Origin: SFDP01 sp051653625
GTDB taxonomy: Bacteria > Bacillota > Clostridia > Lachnospirales > Lachnospiraceae
Reading direction: 5' to 3'
NCBI GenBank assembly: GCA_051653625.1
Contig: JBOFWM010000125.1
Span: 5,286 to 69,285, forward strand
Length of the DNA: 64,000 bases
Shown here piece by piece: positions 45,115 to 54,969 of this stretch; position 1 is the stretch's first letter; the number at the start of each line of letters is the position of its first letter. The position numbers and the translations under genes are program-made. The notes under the pieces are model-generated. The model made no database searches, was not told the origin of the DNA, and saw only the letters and a program-made list of their open reading frames with translations.

Positions 45115-48100
45115 AAATCCGAATGTGAAAAAAGTATTAGTAATTGGATCAGGACCAATTGTCATTGGACAAGCAGCAGAATTTGATTATGCGGGAACAC
45201 AAGCATGCCGCTCCTTAAAAGAAGAGGGTTTAGAAGTAATTTTAATTAACTCCAACCCTGCAACAATTATGACTGATCGAGATATAGCAGATAAAGTATT
45301 TATTGAACCCCTTACAATAAAAGTATTAGAACAGCTAATTGTGGAAGAAAAACCGGATAGTGTTTTACCAACACTTGGAGGACAAGCAGCGCTTAATCTA
45401 GCGATGGAATTAGATGAATCGGGATTTTTAGAAAGACAAGGTGTTACGTTACTTGGAACGACTTCTATGACTATTAAAAAAGCAGAAGATCGTTTGGAAT
45501 TTAAAACAACGATGGAAAAAATTGGAGAGCCATGTGCGGCATCTTTAGTAGTAGAAGATATAGACACTGGTGTTTCTTTTGCAAATGAAATTGGATATCC
45601 AGTAGTACTTAGACCAGCGTATACACTTGGTGGTTCTGGTGGTGGAATCGCTAAAAATCAAATGGAATTAGAAGAAATATTAGAAAATGGACTTCGTTTA
45701 TCGCGTGTAGGACAAGTATTAGTAGAGCGATGTATTTCAGGATGGAAAGAAATTGAATATGAAGTAATGAGAGATGGAGCTGGAAATTGTATTACTGTTT
45801 GTAACATGGAAAATATTGATCCAGTAGGAGTACATACTGGAGATAGTATTGTAGTAGCACCATCACAAACATTAAGTGATAAAGAATATCAAATGCTTCG
45901 TAGCTCAGCACTTAATATCATCAATGAATTACAAATTACAGGAGGATGTAATGTACAGTATGCACTTCATCCAACAAGTTTTGAATATTGTGTAATTGAA
46001 GTAAATCCACGTGTAAGTCGTAGTTCAGCTCTTGCTTCAAAAGCAACCGGATATCCAATTGCAAAAGTTGCAGCAAAAATAGCATTGGGGTATACACTAG
46101 ATGAAATCAAAAATGCTATCACAGGAAAAACGTATGCGAGTTTTGAGCCAACACTAGATTACTGCGTTGTAAAAATGCCAAGACTTCCATTTGATAAATT
46201 TATTACAGCAAAAAGAACGTTAACGACTCAAATGAAAGCTACGGGAGAAGTTATGAGTATTTGTCATAATTTTGAAGGTGCATTAATGAAAGCACTTCGT
46301 TCGCTTGAACAACACGTAGATTGCCTTAGAAGTTATGATTTTTCAGCACTTGATGTGGAAGAATTAAAAGAACGTTTAGCAGTAATTGATGACCAAAGAA
46401 TTTTTGTGATTGCAGAAGCACTTCGTAAAGGAATTGATTACAAAACAATTTATGATATTACGATGGTAGACCCATGGTTTATTGATAAATTAGCTATTCT
46501 TGTAGAGATGGAAGAAACGTTAGAAACACAGGAATTAACCATTGATTTATTAAAGGAAGCAAAACGAATTGAATTTCCAGATACTGTAATTGCAAGACTT
46601 ACAAAAAAATCAGAAGAAGAGATACAAAAACTTCGCTATGACAATGGAATTGTTGCCATTTACAAAATGGTAGACACTTGTGCCGCAGAATTTGCAGCAA
46701 GTACACCTTATTATTATTCTGTATTTGGTGGAGAAAATGAAGCGGTAGAAACAAAGGACAAAAAGAAAGTGCTTGTATTAGGATCGGGGCCAATTCGTAT
46801 TGGACAAGGGATTGAATTTGATTACTGCAGTGTTCATGCTACTTGGGCATTTAAAAAAGCGGGTTACGAAACGATTATCGTAAATAATAATCCAGAAACA
46901 GTAAGTACAGACTTTGATATTGCAGATAAATTATATTTTGAGCCACTGACGCCAGAAGATGTAAAACATATTGTTGACATTGAAAAGCCAGATGGTGCGG
47001 TTGTTCAATTTGGTGGACAAACAGCCATTAAATTAACAGAGAGTTTAATGAAAATGGATGTTCCAATCCTAGGAACAAGTGCAGAAAATGTAGATGCAGC
47101 AGAAGATCGAGAATTATTTGATAAAATCTTAGAAGAATGTAGCATTCCAAGACCAGCTGGAAGAACTGTTTATACGGCAGAAGAAGCAAAAGTGGTAGCA
47201 AATGAACTTGGATATCCAGTGCTTGTACGCCCATCTTATGTTCTTGGTGGACAAGGTATGCAAATAGCAATTTCAGATAAAGAAGTGGAAGAATTTATTG
47301 AGATTATCAATCGCATCGCGCAAGACCATCCAATCTTAGTAGATAAATACTTAGTAGGAAAAGAAATTGAAGTAGATGCAGTATGCGACGGAACAGATAT
47401 TTTAATACCAGGGATCATGGAACATATTGAACGTGCAGGTGTGCACTCTGGAGATAGTATTTCTGTATATCCAGCACAATCTATTAATACACAAGTAAAA
47501 GAAAAAATTGCAGAATATACAAGAAGACTTGCGAAAGCATTACACGTGATTGGATTAATCAATATCCAGTTTATTGTATCAAATGACGATGTGTTTGTAA
47601 TTGAAGTAAACCCACGATCAAGTCGTACTGTTCCTTATATCAGTAAGGTTACAGGAATTCCAATCGTTGATCTTGCCTCAGAAGTGATTATGGGCAAAAA
47701 AATAAAGGAATTAGGATATGAACCAGGATTACAAAAAGAATCGGAATATATTGCTATTAAAATGCCAGTATTCTCCTTTGAAAAAATTCGAGGAGCAGAA
47801 ATTAGCTTAGGACCAGAAATGAAATCAACAGGTGAGTGTTTAGGAATTGCAAAAACATTCAAGGAAGCTTTATACAAAGCTTTCTTAGGAGCAGGATTTA
47901 ATCTTCCAAAGCATAAACAAATGATTCTTACAGTAAAAGATGCAGATAAAGGAGAAGCCATTGAAATTGCTAGACGTTTTGAAGCATTAGGTTATATTAT
48001 TTATGGTACAAGAAGTACTGCAAAAGCGTTAAAAGAAGCAGGAATTAATGCGAGAAAAGTAAATAAAATTAGACAAGAATCTCCAACGGTTATGGATTTA

Positions 48101-48304
48101 TTACTAGGACATAAAATTGACCTTGTAATAGATACTCCAACACAAGGAAGAGATAAGTCAAGAGACGGATTTTTAATTCGTAGAACGGCCATTGAAACAG
48201 GCGTAAACTGTTTGACAAGCTTAGATACAGCAAGAGCACTTGTAACAAGTTTAGAACATGCAGAGCTAGAATTAACATTAATTGATATTGCACAAGTAAA
48301 ATAA
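45107..48304 (+). CDS. carB: Carbamoyl phosphate synthase large subunit
   Basis: 1065 residues. It makes carbamoyl phosphate from bicarbonate, ammonia and two ATP. Two homologous ATP-grasp halves begin at KKVLVIGSGPIVIGQAAEFD (about residue 8) and KKVLVLGSGPIRIGQGIEFD (about 553); each has the EVNPR motif (IEVNPRVSRSSALASKATG; IEVNPRSSRTVPYISKVTG). An MGS-like allosteric domain follows from about 930 (KQMILTVKDADKGEAIEIA, DLVIDTPTQGR). The start lies inside carA behind GGGAGGAG. Confidence 0.95.
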   Translation: MPKNPNVKKVLVIGSGPIVIGQAAEFDYAGTQACRSLKEEGLEVILINSNPATIMTDRDIADKVFIEPLTIKVLEQLIVEEKPDSVLPTLGGQAALNLAMELDESGFLERQGVTLLGTTSMTIKKAEDRLEFKTTMEKIGEPCAASLVVEDIDTGVSFANEIGYPVVLRPAYTLGGSGGGIAKNQMELEEILENGLRLSRVGQVLVERCISGWKEIEYEVMRDGAGNCITVCNMENIDPVGVHTGDSIVVAPSQTLSDKEYQMLRSSALNIINELQITGGCNVQYALHPTSFEYCVIEVNPRVSRSSALASKATGYPIAKVAAKIALGYTLDEIKNAITGKTYASFEPTLDYCVVKMPRLPFDKFITAKRTLTTQMKATGEVMSICHNFEGALMKALRSLEQHVDCLRSYDFSALDVEELKERLAVIDDQRIFVIAEALRKGIDYKTIYDITMVDPWFIDKLAILVEMEETLETQELTIDLLKEAKRIEFPDTVIARLTKKSEEEIQKLRYDNGIVAIYKMVDTCAAEFAASTPYYYSVFGGENEAVETKDKKKVLVLGSGPIRIGQGIEFDYCSVHATWAFKKAGYETIIVNNNPETVSTDFDIADKLYFEPLTPEDVKHIVDIEKPDGAVVQFGGQTAIKLTESLMKMDVPILGTSAENVDAAEDRELFDKILEECSIPRPAGRTVYTAEEAKVVANELGYPVLVRPSYVLGGQGMQIAISDKEVEEFIEIINRIAQDHPILVDKYLVGKEIEVDAVCDGTDILIPGIMEHIERAGVHSGDSISVYPAQSINTQVKEKIAEYTRRLAKALHVIGLINIQFIVSNDDVFVIEVNPRSSRTVPYISKVTGIPIVDLASEVIMGKKIKELGYEPGLQKESEYIAIKMPVFSFEKIRGAEISLGPEMKSTGECLGIAKTFKEALYKAFLGAGFNLPKHKQMILTVKDADKGEAIEIARRFEALGYIIYGTRSTAKALKEAGINARKVNKIRQESPTVMDLLLGHKIDLVIDTPTQGRDKSRDGFLIRRTAIETGVNCLTSLDTARALVTSLEHAELELTLIDIAQVK

Positions 48305-48311
48305 ATTATGA

Positions 48312-48346
48312 AAAGACTTTAGATGAATTGTCTAAAGTCTTTTTTT
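48312..48346 (+). terminator. Intrinsic terminator after carB
   Basis: AAAGACTTTAGA / TCTAAAGTCTTT stem (12 bp) with a 7-base loop and a run of T. Confidence 0.9.
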
Positions 48347-48463
48347 GATATTGTGATTCCTGAAAGTTAAATTCATATGAAATTCCTATTAGAAATCTAG
48401 CTATTTCAACTTTTTTTTGCTAAAATAGTGTAACTAGTGATTTGAAAAGGGAGAAAACGCACG

Positions 48464-49090
48464 ATGAATCATATCAATTATCAAAATGAATTAGAAAAAA
48501 TTGTCACAAGTATGGATAAGGGGGCAACCTTATGTTTACATAGTTGTTGTGCACCATGCAGCAGCTATGTATTAGAATATTTGTGTCAATTTTTTTTAAT
48601 TACTGTATTCTTTTTTAATCCAAATATTTCAAGGAAAGAAGAGTATAAAAAACGTGTGGAAGAACAAATAAAGTTAATTGAAACTTTTAATGAAGAAAAA
48701 AAAGGATATCCAATTTCCTTTATTGAAGGCGATTATAATCCACAAACTTTTTTTGCTATTACAAAAGGATTAGAAAATTGTGAGGAAGGTGGAGCGCGAT
48801 GTGATTTTTGTTTTCAACTAAGACTAGAAGAAACTGTAAAACATGCATTAGAAATGAATGCCGATTATTTTACAACGACATTAACAATTAGCCCCATGAA
48901 AGATGCTAAAAAGTTAAATCAAATTGGTAAACAGTTAGAAGCAGTATATAATGTGAAGTGGCTACCAAGTGATTTTAAAAAGAAAAATGGATATCAACGA
49001 TCAATTCAGTTATCAAAAGAGTATGAATTATATCGTCAAGATTACTGTGGTTGTATCTTTTCTGAAAATAGAGTATTGTCAGATGTATAA
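48464..49090 (+). CDS. queH: Epoxyqueuosine reductase QueH
   Basis: 208 residues, former DUF208. It carries out the last step of the tRNA modification queuosine, replacing QueG in many anaerobes. Conserved cysteines: LHSCCAPCSS (Cys28, 29, 32), GARCDFCFQLR and QDYCGCIFS, which bind the Fe-S cluster and a second metal in characterised QueH. TTLTISPMKDAKKLNQIG is also typical. No other queuosine genes are in the window. AAAGGGAG precedes the ATG; a TAAAAT -10-like box lies at 48421-48426 without a convincing -35. Confidence 0.92.
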   Translation: MNHINYQNELEKIVTSMDKGATLCLHSCCAPCSSYVLEYLCQFFLITVFFFNPNISRKEEYKKRVEEQIKLIETFNEEKKGYPISFIEGDYNPQTFFAITKGLENCEEGGARCDFCFQLRLEETVKHALEMNADYFTTTLTISPMKDAKKLNQIGKQLEAVYNVKWLPSDFKKKNGYQRSIQLSKEYELYRQDYCGCIFSENRVLSDV

Positions 49091-49138
49091 ATTTACCTTA
49101 TGATTAAGGTTATGTAATTTAAAGAGGAGATAAAGAAA

Positions 49139-50905
49139 ATGAAAAAGATTTTAGATGTAATTTCATTAGAAATTCAAACAGCATTTGAAGCGGCAGGTTA
49201 TGAGAAAGAACTTGGAAAAGTAACCATATCAAATAGACCAGATTTATGTGAATATCAATGTAATGGTGCTATGGCAGGCGCTAAAAAATATGGGAAAGCA
49301 CCAATTGCAATTGCAAATGAAGTTGCAGCTCGTTTAGAAGAGAGTTCGGTATTTGCAAAAGTTGAGGCAGTTATGCCAGGGTTTTTAAATTTAACAGTAA
49401 CAGAAGAATTTTTAAGTGTATATATGAATGATATGGCAGCAGAGGAAAAACATGGATTAGAAGAAGCAAAGGATGTCAAAACTATTGTTATAGACTACGG
49501 CGGACCAAACATTGCAAAACCTTTACATGTAGGACACCTTCGCTCGGCAATTATTGGAGAAAGTGTAAAAAGAATTGCGCGCTTTATGGGACATAATGTG
49601 ATAGGAGATATCCATTTAGGAGATTGGGGTCTTCAAATGGGACTTATTATTACAGAACTTAGAGAGAGACAACCAGAACTTCCATATTTTGATGAAGCAT
49701 TTACGGGAATGTATGATGTGAATCCACCATTTACCATTGCAGAATTAGAAGAAATTTATCCAACAGCAAGTGCAAAATCAAAAGAAGACAAAGAGTATAA
49801 AACAAAAGCAATGGATGCAACATTTGAACTTCAAAATGGAAGAAGAGGATATCGCGCACTTTGGAATCATATTTTAAATGTATCGGTTGCAGATTTGAAA
49901 AAGAATTATGAAAAATTAAATGTTTCCTTTGATTTATGGAAAGGGGAATCTGATGTAGATGGTTTGATTCCAACTATGGTTTCTTATATGAAAGAAGAAG
50001 GATATGCTACCATTAGTGAAGGTGCGTTAGTAGTTGAAGTAAAAGAAGAAAGTGATACAAAAGAAATTCCACCATGTATGATTTTAAAATCGGACGGGGC
50101 AGCATTATATAATACAACAGATTTAGCAACGATTTTAGAGCGTATGAATGAAATTGCACCAGATGAATTAATCTATGTAGTTGACAAACGCCAAGAACTT
50201 TATTTTGAACAAGTATTTCGTTGTGCGAAAAAAACAAAACTTGTGACAACAGATACTTCACTTAAGTTTTTAGGATTTGGTACTATGAATGGAAAAGATG
50301 GAAAACCATTCAAAACAAGAGAAGGTGGAGTAATGCGTCTTGAAAATCTTATTCAAGAAATCAATGATGAAATGTTACAAAAGATGTTAGAAAATGGAAA
50401 AGTAGAAGAAGATAAGGCAAAAGAAGTAGCAAGTATTGTAGCATTATCCGCATTAAAATATGGAGATTTATCGAATCAAGCATCGAAAGATTATGTATTT
50501 GATGTAGATCGATTTACTTCTTTTGAAGGAGATACAGGTCCATATATTTTATATACCATCGTTCGAATCAAATCGATTTTAGCAAAGTATATGGAAGATG
50601 GAAATACAATAGATGAAATTGTAATAAAAAAAGCGACATCGCCAGCACAAAAATCATTAATGATGGAAGTAGCAAAATTTAATATGATGGTAGAAGCAGC
50701 ATACGATGAAATTGCACCACATAGAATTTGTGCTTATATTTATGATTTAGCCAATGCGTTTAACAAATTTTATCATGAAACAAAAATTTTATCAGAGACA
50801 AATCAAGAAGAAAAAGAAAGCTATATTGCACTTTTAGTGTTGTGCAAAAATGTATTAGAAACATCGATTGATTTATTAGGCTTTACAGCCCCTGATAGAA
50901 TGTAG
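49139..50905 (+). CDS. argS: Arginyl-tRNA synthetase
   Basis: 588 residues. Class I synthetase charging tRNA-Arg. N-terminal additional domain (about 1-115), HIGH-type motif in IAKPLHVGHLRSAIIGES, catalytic domain with GDIHLGDWGLQMG and YNTTDLATILERM, a KMSKS-like region (GKPFKTREGGVMRLENLI) and the anticodon-binding C-terminus ending LLGFTAPDRM. AGAGGAGAT precedes the ATG. I saw no T-box leader in the 49-base gap; only a 6-bp hairpin (ACCTTA-TGAT-TAAGGT, 49095-49110). Confidence 0.95.
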   Translation: MKKILDVISLEIQTAFEAAGYEKELGKVTISNRPDLCEYQCNGAMAGAKKYGKAPIAIANEVAARLEESSVFAKVEAVMPGFLNLTVTEEFLSVYMNDMAAEEKHGLEEAKDVKTIVIDYGGPNIAKPLHVGHLRSAIIGESVKRIARFMGHNVIGDIHLGDWGLQMGLIITELRERQPELPYFDEAFTGMYDVNPPFTIAELEEIYPTASAKSKEDKEYKTKAMDATFELQNGRRGYRALWNHILNVSVADLKKNYEKLNVSFDLWKGESDVDGLIPTMVSYMKEEGYATISEGALVVEVKEESDTKEIPPCMILKSDGAALYNTTDLATILERMNEIAPDELIYVVDKRQELYFEQVFRCAKKTKLVTTDTSLKFLGFGTMNGKDGKPFKTREGGVMRLENLIQEINDEMLQKMLENGKVEEDKAKEVASIVALSALKYGDLSNQASKDYVFDVDRFTSFEGDTGPYILYTIVRIKSILAKYMEDGNTIDEIVIKKATSPAQKSLMMEVAKFNMMVEAAYDEIAPHRICAYIYDLANAFNKFYHETKILSETNQEEKESYIALLVLCKNVLETSIDLLGFTAPDRM

Positions 50906-50918
50906 AAAGGGAAGAAGA

Positions 50919-52358
50919 TTGGGAGTATTAGAGAGTTTAGAACCAAAAGAAGTATTTTATTATTTTGAAGAACTATGCAAAATTCCACATGGCTCTGGAA
51001 ATATGGAGCAAATTAGTGATTACATGGTGCAATTTGCAAAAGAACATGGACTGGTTCATTATCAAGATGAACGAAAAAATGTAGTGATTATAAAAGAAGC
51101 AACAAAAGGATATGAAGATAAAGCGCCGATTATTTTACAAGGTCATTTAGATATGGTAGCAGTTAAAAATTTAGAAAGTACGTTTGATTTTACAAAAGAT
51201 CCATTAGAACTAGTAGTGGAAGGCGACTATATTTTTGCAAAAGATACTTCTCTTGGAGGAGATGATGGAATTGCTGTTGCATATTGCCTTGCAATTCTAT
51301 CGTCTGATTCCTTGCCACATCCAAGGTTAGAAGTGATTCTCACAGTGGATGAAGAAATTGGAATGGATGGCGCAAGAGAAATAGACCTTTCTATGTGTAA
51401 AGGAAAAACTCTTATTAATATTGATTCTGAAGAAGAAGGTATTTTTTTAACGAGTTGTGCAGGTGGCATTCGATTAGATGGAAAATTGCAAGTAGAAAAA
51501 GAAGAAAGAATAGGCGATTTGTATCATGTAGAATTCACGGGATTATTAGGTGGCCATTCTGGTGTAGAAATTCACAAAAAAAGAGGAAATGCCATTTGGT
51601 TAATGGCAGAGTTTTTAGTACAACTTAGCAATGTGCAAGATGTTTTTTTAGAAACGATAAAGGGTGGTGTTGCAGATAATGCCATTGCAAAGGAATGTTT
51701 TGCTACGTTTCAAGTGGTGCATGGAAGCGATGTATCAAAAGTATTAGAAGAATTTCAAGAGACATTAGTAGTAAGATATGGAAAAGGTGAACCAAATATT
51801 AAGTGCAATTGCAATATGATTAAAGAACAAAGTAAGGCAAGAGTGATTACAAGTAAAGATACAAGAAACCTTGCCCAAATGATTTTTACTATTCCAAATG
51901 GAGTAATAGATATGAGTCGTGATATAGAGGGGTTAGTAGAAACTTCACTAAATTTAGGAATTATTACATTCAAGGAAGAGGAACTTTCTATTCGATATGC
52001 GATTAGAAGCTCGAAAGAAGAAAAAAAGCAAGAAGTATTAAATCAAGTAATAGACATTTTACAAAAATTTGGTGGAACGTATATATGCAATAGTGATTAT
52101 CCAGGATGGGAATATAAGGTGGATTCTAAACTTAGAGAAGATATGATTGCTTTATTTGAAACAATGTATGGATATACACCTAAAGTAGAAGCTATTCATG
52201 CAGGATTAGAATGTGGACTTTTAGCCTCAAAAATTGAAGACTTAGATTGTATATCTCTTGGTCCTGATATCTTCGATATTCATACAACAAAGGAAAAATT
52301 AAGCGTATCTTCGACAAAAAGAGTGTGGGAGTTTTTGATACGCTACTTAACAAAATAA
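50919..52358 (+). CDS. pepD: Aminoacyl-histidine dipeptidase (PepD, M20 family)
   Basis: 479 residues, cytosolic zinc dipeptidase. Motifs: EELCKIPHGSGNMEQISDYM, metal ligands in LQGHLDMVAVKN, DTSLGGDDGIAVAYCLAIL, VDEEIGMDGAREID (the general base Glu) and HAGLECGLLASKIEDLD. The start is TTG at 50919, supported by AAAGGGA six bases upstream and by alignment to the family N-terminus (GVLESLEPKEVFYYF). It lies 13 bases after argS and 12 before the permease gene. Confidence 0.93.
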   Translation: MGVLESLEPKEVFYYFEELCKIPHGSGNMEQISDYMVQFAKEHGLVHYQDERKNVVIIKEATKGYEDKAPIILQGHLDMVAVKNLESTFDFTKDPLELVVEGDYIFAKDTSLGGDDGIAVAYCLAILSSDSLPHPRLEVILTVDEEIGMDGAREIDLSMCKGKTLINIDSEEEGIFLTSCAGGIRLDGKLQVEKEERIGDLYHVEFTGLLGGHSGVEIHKKRGNAIWLMAEFLVQLSNVQDVFLETIKGGVADNAIAKECFATFQVVHGSDVSKVLEEFQETLVVRYGKGEPNIKCNCNMIKEQSKARVITSKDTRNLAQMIFTIPNGVIDMSRDIEGLVETSLNLGIITFKEEELSIRYAIRSSKEEKKQEVLNQVIDILQKFGGTYICNSDYPGWEYKVDSKLREDMIALFETMYGYTPKVEAIHAGLECGLLASKIEDLDCISLGPDIFDIHTTKEKLSVSSTKRVWEFLIRYLTK

Positions 52359-52370
52359 GGAGAACTACAA

Positions 52371-53498
52371 ATGGGAAAAAGTCAAAGATCACTAAAGGAA
52401 ATTGCGATTATTATTGGGATGATTGCAATAGCTTCTCTAATTGTTCTTAAAATTGATACCTTAATCTCACTATTTTTTTTGGGAATTAATGTTAGTACAC
52501 CATTTATTATTGGAGGCGCAATTGCATTTATTGTAAATATTCCAATGTATTTTTTTGAAGAAGCCTTATTTACAAAGCCAAAAAGTAAGTTGTACAAATG
52601 GAAACGACCAATTTCTATGTTTCTTTCTATTTTTTTAATTGGATTAATTATTTACATTGTAGTGCTTACTGTTGTTCCACAACTCTTTAAAACATTACAA
52701 CAACTAGGTATGCAAATTCCAATTTTTATCAATGAAGTCTATACTTATATTGAATCAATAAGTAAGGGATATCCAGAAGTTTATGATTATATGCAAACAC
52801 TTGAAATTCCACAAATCAATTGGAATGATGTCATAAGAACTGTTACTAATTTTTTGAAGACAGGAATAGGAAGTGTAGTTACCCAAACGGTAAACATTGC
52901 AAGTGGTCTTATGGGTGGGATTGTGTCAGGACTTGTAGCAGTAATTTTTGCTATTTATATTCTGACACAAAAAGAAATATTAAAAAGACAAACAAAACGT
53001 GTCCTTACTGCATATTGTAAGCAAACAATCTATGAAAAAATAGTACATGTTTTGACAATTCTATATAAGAATTTAACAAACTTTATTACAGGACAATGTA
53101 TTGAAGCCGTAATTATTGGTGTGATGTTTGTGATTGCTATGACTCTCTTTAATATGCCATATGCAGTGTTAATTGGTGTATTGATTGCATTTATGGCATT
53201 GATTCCTGTAGTGGGTGCTTTTATTGGATGTGGAGTAGGAGCATTTTTGATTCTTGTAGATAATCCTGTGAAGGCGCTTTGGTTTATTGTATTATTTTTG
53301 ATTTTACAACAAATAGAAGGAAATTTGATTTATCCAAAAGTTGTGGGAGATTCCATAGGACTTCCAGCTATATGGGTATTAGTAGCAGTAAGTTTAGGGG
53401 CAAGCTTATTTGGTGTGATAGGGATTTTAACATTTATCCCATTATTTGCTACCGCATATACCTTGCTAAAAGAAGATGTTGCAAAAAGAAATGGATAA
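52371..53498 (+). CDS. AI-2E family transporter
   Basis: 375 residues, PerM/YtvI-type membrane protein with about eight hydrophobic segments. Typical pieces: FIIGGAIAFIVNIPMYFFE, GLVAVIFAIYILTQKEILKRQ, FITGQCIEAVIIGVMFVIA, LIPVVGAFIGCGVGAFLIL, and QQIEGNLIYPKVVGDSIGLPA near the C-terminus. Members range from proposed autoinducer-2 exporters to Na+/H+ antiporters, so the substrate is not assigned. AAGGAG precedes the ATG. Confidence 0.9.
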   Translation: MGKSQRSLKEIAIIIGMIAIASLIVLKIDTLISLFFLGINVSTPFIIGGAIAFIVNIPMYFFEEALFTKPKSKLYKWKRPISMFLSIFLIGLIIYIVVLTVVPQLFKTLQQLGMQIPIFINEVYTYIESISKGYPEVYDYMQTLEIPQINWNDVIRTVTNFLKTGIGSVVTQTVNIASGLMGGIVSGLVAVIFAIYILTQKEILKRQTKRVLTAYCKQTIYEKIVHVLTILYKNLTNFITGQCIEAVIIGVMFVIAMTLFNMPYAVLIGVLIAFMALIPVVGAFIGCGVGAFLILVDNPVKALWFIVLFLILQQIEGNLIYPKVVGDSIGLPAIWVLVAVSLGASLFGVIGILTFIPLFATAYTLLKEDVAKRNG

Positions 53499-53502
53499 AT
53501 AA

Positions 53503-53535
53503 AAAAGACTTGCTGACGGAGCAAGTCTTTTGTTT
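53503..53535. terminator. Bidirectional intrinsic terminator
   Basis: AAAAGACTTGCT / AGCAAGTCTTTT stem (12 bp) between the convergent AI-2E permease and rpsT genes. Confidence 0.9.
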
Positions 53536-53546
53536 TATGTTATAAA

Positions 53547-53810
53547 TTAAGCCATTTGATTTACAGCTTTTGTAAGACGAGAGATTTTTCTAGAAGTAGT
53601 ATTTGCGTGATATACTCCTTTAGAAGTAGCTTTGTCCATTGTAGCTGTGGCATCAACTAATGCAGCTGCTGCAGTAGCTTTGTCGTTTGCATCGATTGCT
53701 GTGTAAACTTTTTTGATTGAAGTTTTTACACTTGATTTAATAGCTTTGTTTCTTTCAGCCTTTGTTCTGTTTACTAAAATTCTTTTTTTTGCAGATTTAA
53801 TGTTTGCCAA
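53547..53810 (-). CDS. rpsT: 30S ribosomal protein S20
   Basis: 87 residues, basic helical primary-binding protein of the small subunit (ANIKSAKKRILVNRTKAERN to SRKISRLTKAVNQMA). The start codon is TTG, with a strong AGGAGGTG seven bases before it; E. coli rpsT also uses UUG, where it takes part in autoregulation. Monocistronic, with its own promoter and structured leader, and convergent with the AI-2E gene. The rpsT-gpr neighbourhood is shared with Bacillus. Confidence 0.96.
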   Translation of the reverse strand: MANIKSAKKRILVNRTKAERNKAIKSSVKTSIKKVYTAIDANDKATAAAALVDATATMDKATSKGVYHANTTSRKISRLTKAVNQMA

Positions 53811-53847
53811 GATCTACACCTCCTAAGTTTAAAATGATGAATAGTAA

Positions 53848-53889
53848 GTGTTACATCTAAGCCGGACACGGACGAATTGATGTAAACAC
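53848..53889 (-). promoter_or_regulatory. Structured 5' leader of rpsT
   Basis: On the minus strand GTGTTTACATC (53889-53879) pairs with GATGTAACAC (53857-53848), a 10-bp stem with one bulged base closing a GC-rich 21-base loop. It starts a few bases after the predicted transcription start. A possible S20-binding autoregulatory element. Confidence 0.5.
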
Positions 53890-53898
53890 GCGTCTATT

Positions 53899-53927
53899 AT
53901 TGTAAAACAATGGAAGGTATATGTCAA
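53899..53927 (-). promoter_or_regulatory. Strong sigma-A promoter of rpsT
   Basis: On the minus strand: TTGACA (53927-53922), 17-bp spacer, TACAAT (53904-53899). Transcription would begin near 53892, giving a leader of about 80 bases. Confidence 0.88.
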
Positions 53928-54030
53928 TAGATTTTCAGGAAAAAATGAAGAAGTTTCCTATATTTTTTTATACATAAAATACGCAAAATGTGGAAAACAT
54001 AAAGTATCAGTATACAAGAAGGAGTAAAGT

Positions 54031-54939
54031 ATGGCACAGTTTCAATCAAGAACGGATTTAGCATTAGAAGCAAGAGAATTTATTGAGGAAAGTCCAGAAA
54101 ATAGCAGAGGTGTTGTAGTTGAAGAATACGAGAGTGAAGAAGGGAACATTTTTATTACAAGAGTAGACGTTACAACAAAAAATGGAGAATGTGCAATGGG
54201 AAAACCAATGGGAACGTATATTACTATAGAAGCTCCCTTGCTTTTAGAAGAAGAGGAATCCTATGAAAAGAAAGTCTCTCTTGAAATAAGTAGTCAATTA
54301 CTAGAAATTGCTCCTGTTTTTGAAAAAGAAACCTCTGTTTTAGTAGTAGGTCTAGGAAATCGAGAAGTGATTGCGGATGCATTAGGACCTAAAGTAGTTG
54401 ATTTATTGTATATTACTAGGCATTTAATAAATGAATTTGGTACAGCAGCATTCGAACATAAAAAGGTACAAAAAGTAAGTGCTATTACACCTGGTGTGAT
54501 GGCGAATACAGGAATTGAAAGTGCAGAAATTATAAAAGGTGTGGTAAGTAGCACAAATCCGGATCTTTTAGTTGTAATTGATGCGCTAGCTGCAAGAAGC
54601 ACAAAACGATTGAATCGTACTATACAAATTACTGACACCGGAATTCACCCAGGATCTGGTGTGGGAAATCATAGAAATGCGATTACAAAAGAGAGCATTG
54701 GAATTCCTGTCATTGCAATCGGTGTACCGACTGTTGTAGATGGTGGAACAATTGTAAATGATGCAATTGAAAAAATAAGCAAAGAAGTAAAAGATCCTTC
54801 TTTGTTGGAAATAAGTCGCTGTATTGTTGTTAACGACTTGAATTCTATGTATGTAACTAGTAAAGATATTGATGCAACCATAAAAAAATTGAGTGAAATT
54901 TTAGCGGAAGCATTAAATATTACCTTTGAACATATTTAG
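54031..54939 (+). CDS. gpr: Germination protease GPR
   Basis: 302 residues. It degrades small acid-soluble DNA-binding proteins when spores germinate; it is made as a zymogen in the forespore. Motifs: the N-terminal QSRTDLALEAREF (propeptide and cleavage region), VVGLGNREVIADALGPKVV, ITPGVMANTGIESAEIIKG, VVIDALAARSTKRLNRTIQI and the conserved TDTGIHPGSGVGNHRNAI through VPTVVDGGTI. It is 30 bases upstream of spoIIP. Its presence shows that the organism belongs to a spore-forming lineage. Confidence 0.96.
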   Translation: MAQFQSRTDLALEAREFIEESPENSRGVVVEEYESEEGNIFITRVDVTTKNGECAMGKPMGTYITIEAPLLLEEEESYEKKVSLEISSQLLEIAPVFEKETSVLVVGLGNREVIADALGPKVVDLLYITRHLINEFGTAAFEHKKVQKVSAITPGVMANTGIESAEIIKGVVSSTNPDLLVVIDALAARSTKRLNRTIQITDTGIHPGSGVGNHRNAITKESIGIPVIAIGVPTVVDGGTIVNDAIEKISKEVKDPSLLEISRCIVVNDLNSMYVTSKDIDATIKKLSEILAEALNITFEHI

Positions 54940-54969
54940 TGCATAGGACAATGGAGAAATTGCATATAC

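Noticed and set aside
49095..49110. Hairpin before argS as a T-box or terminator
   Set aside because: Only 6 bp, no T run and no T-box conserved sequence or specifier loop in the short gap.
53279..53545. 88-codon + strand ORF over the end of the AI-2E gene
   Set aside because: It is an alternative frame of a well-supported membrane protein gene and runs through a terminator.
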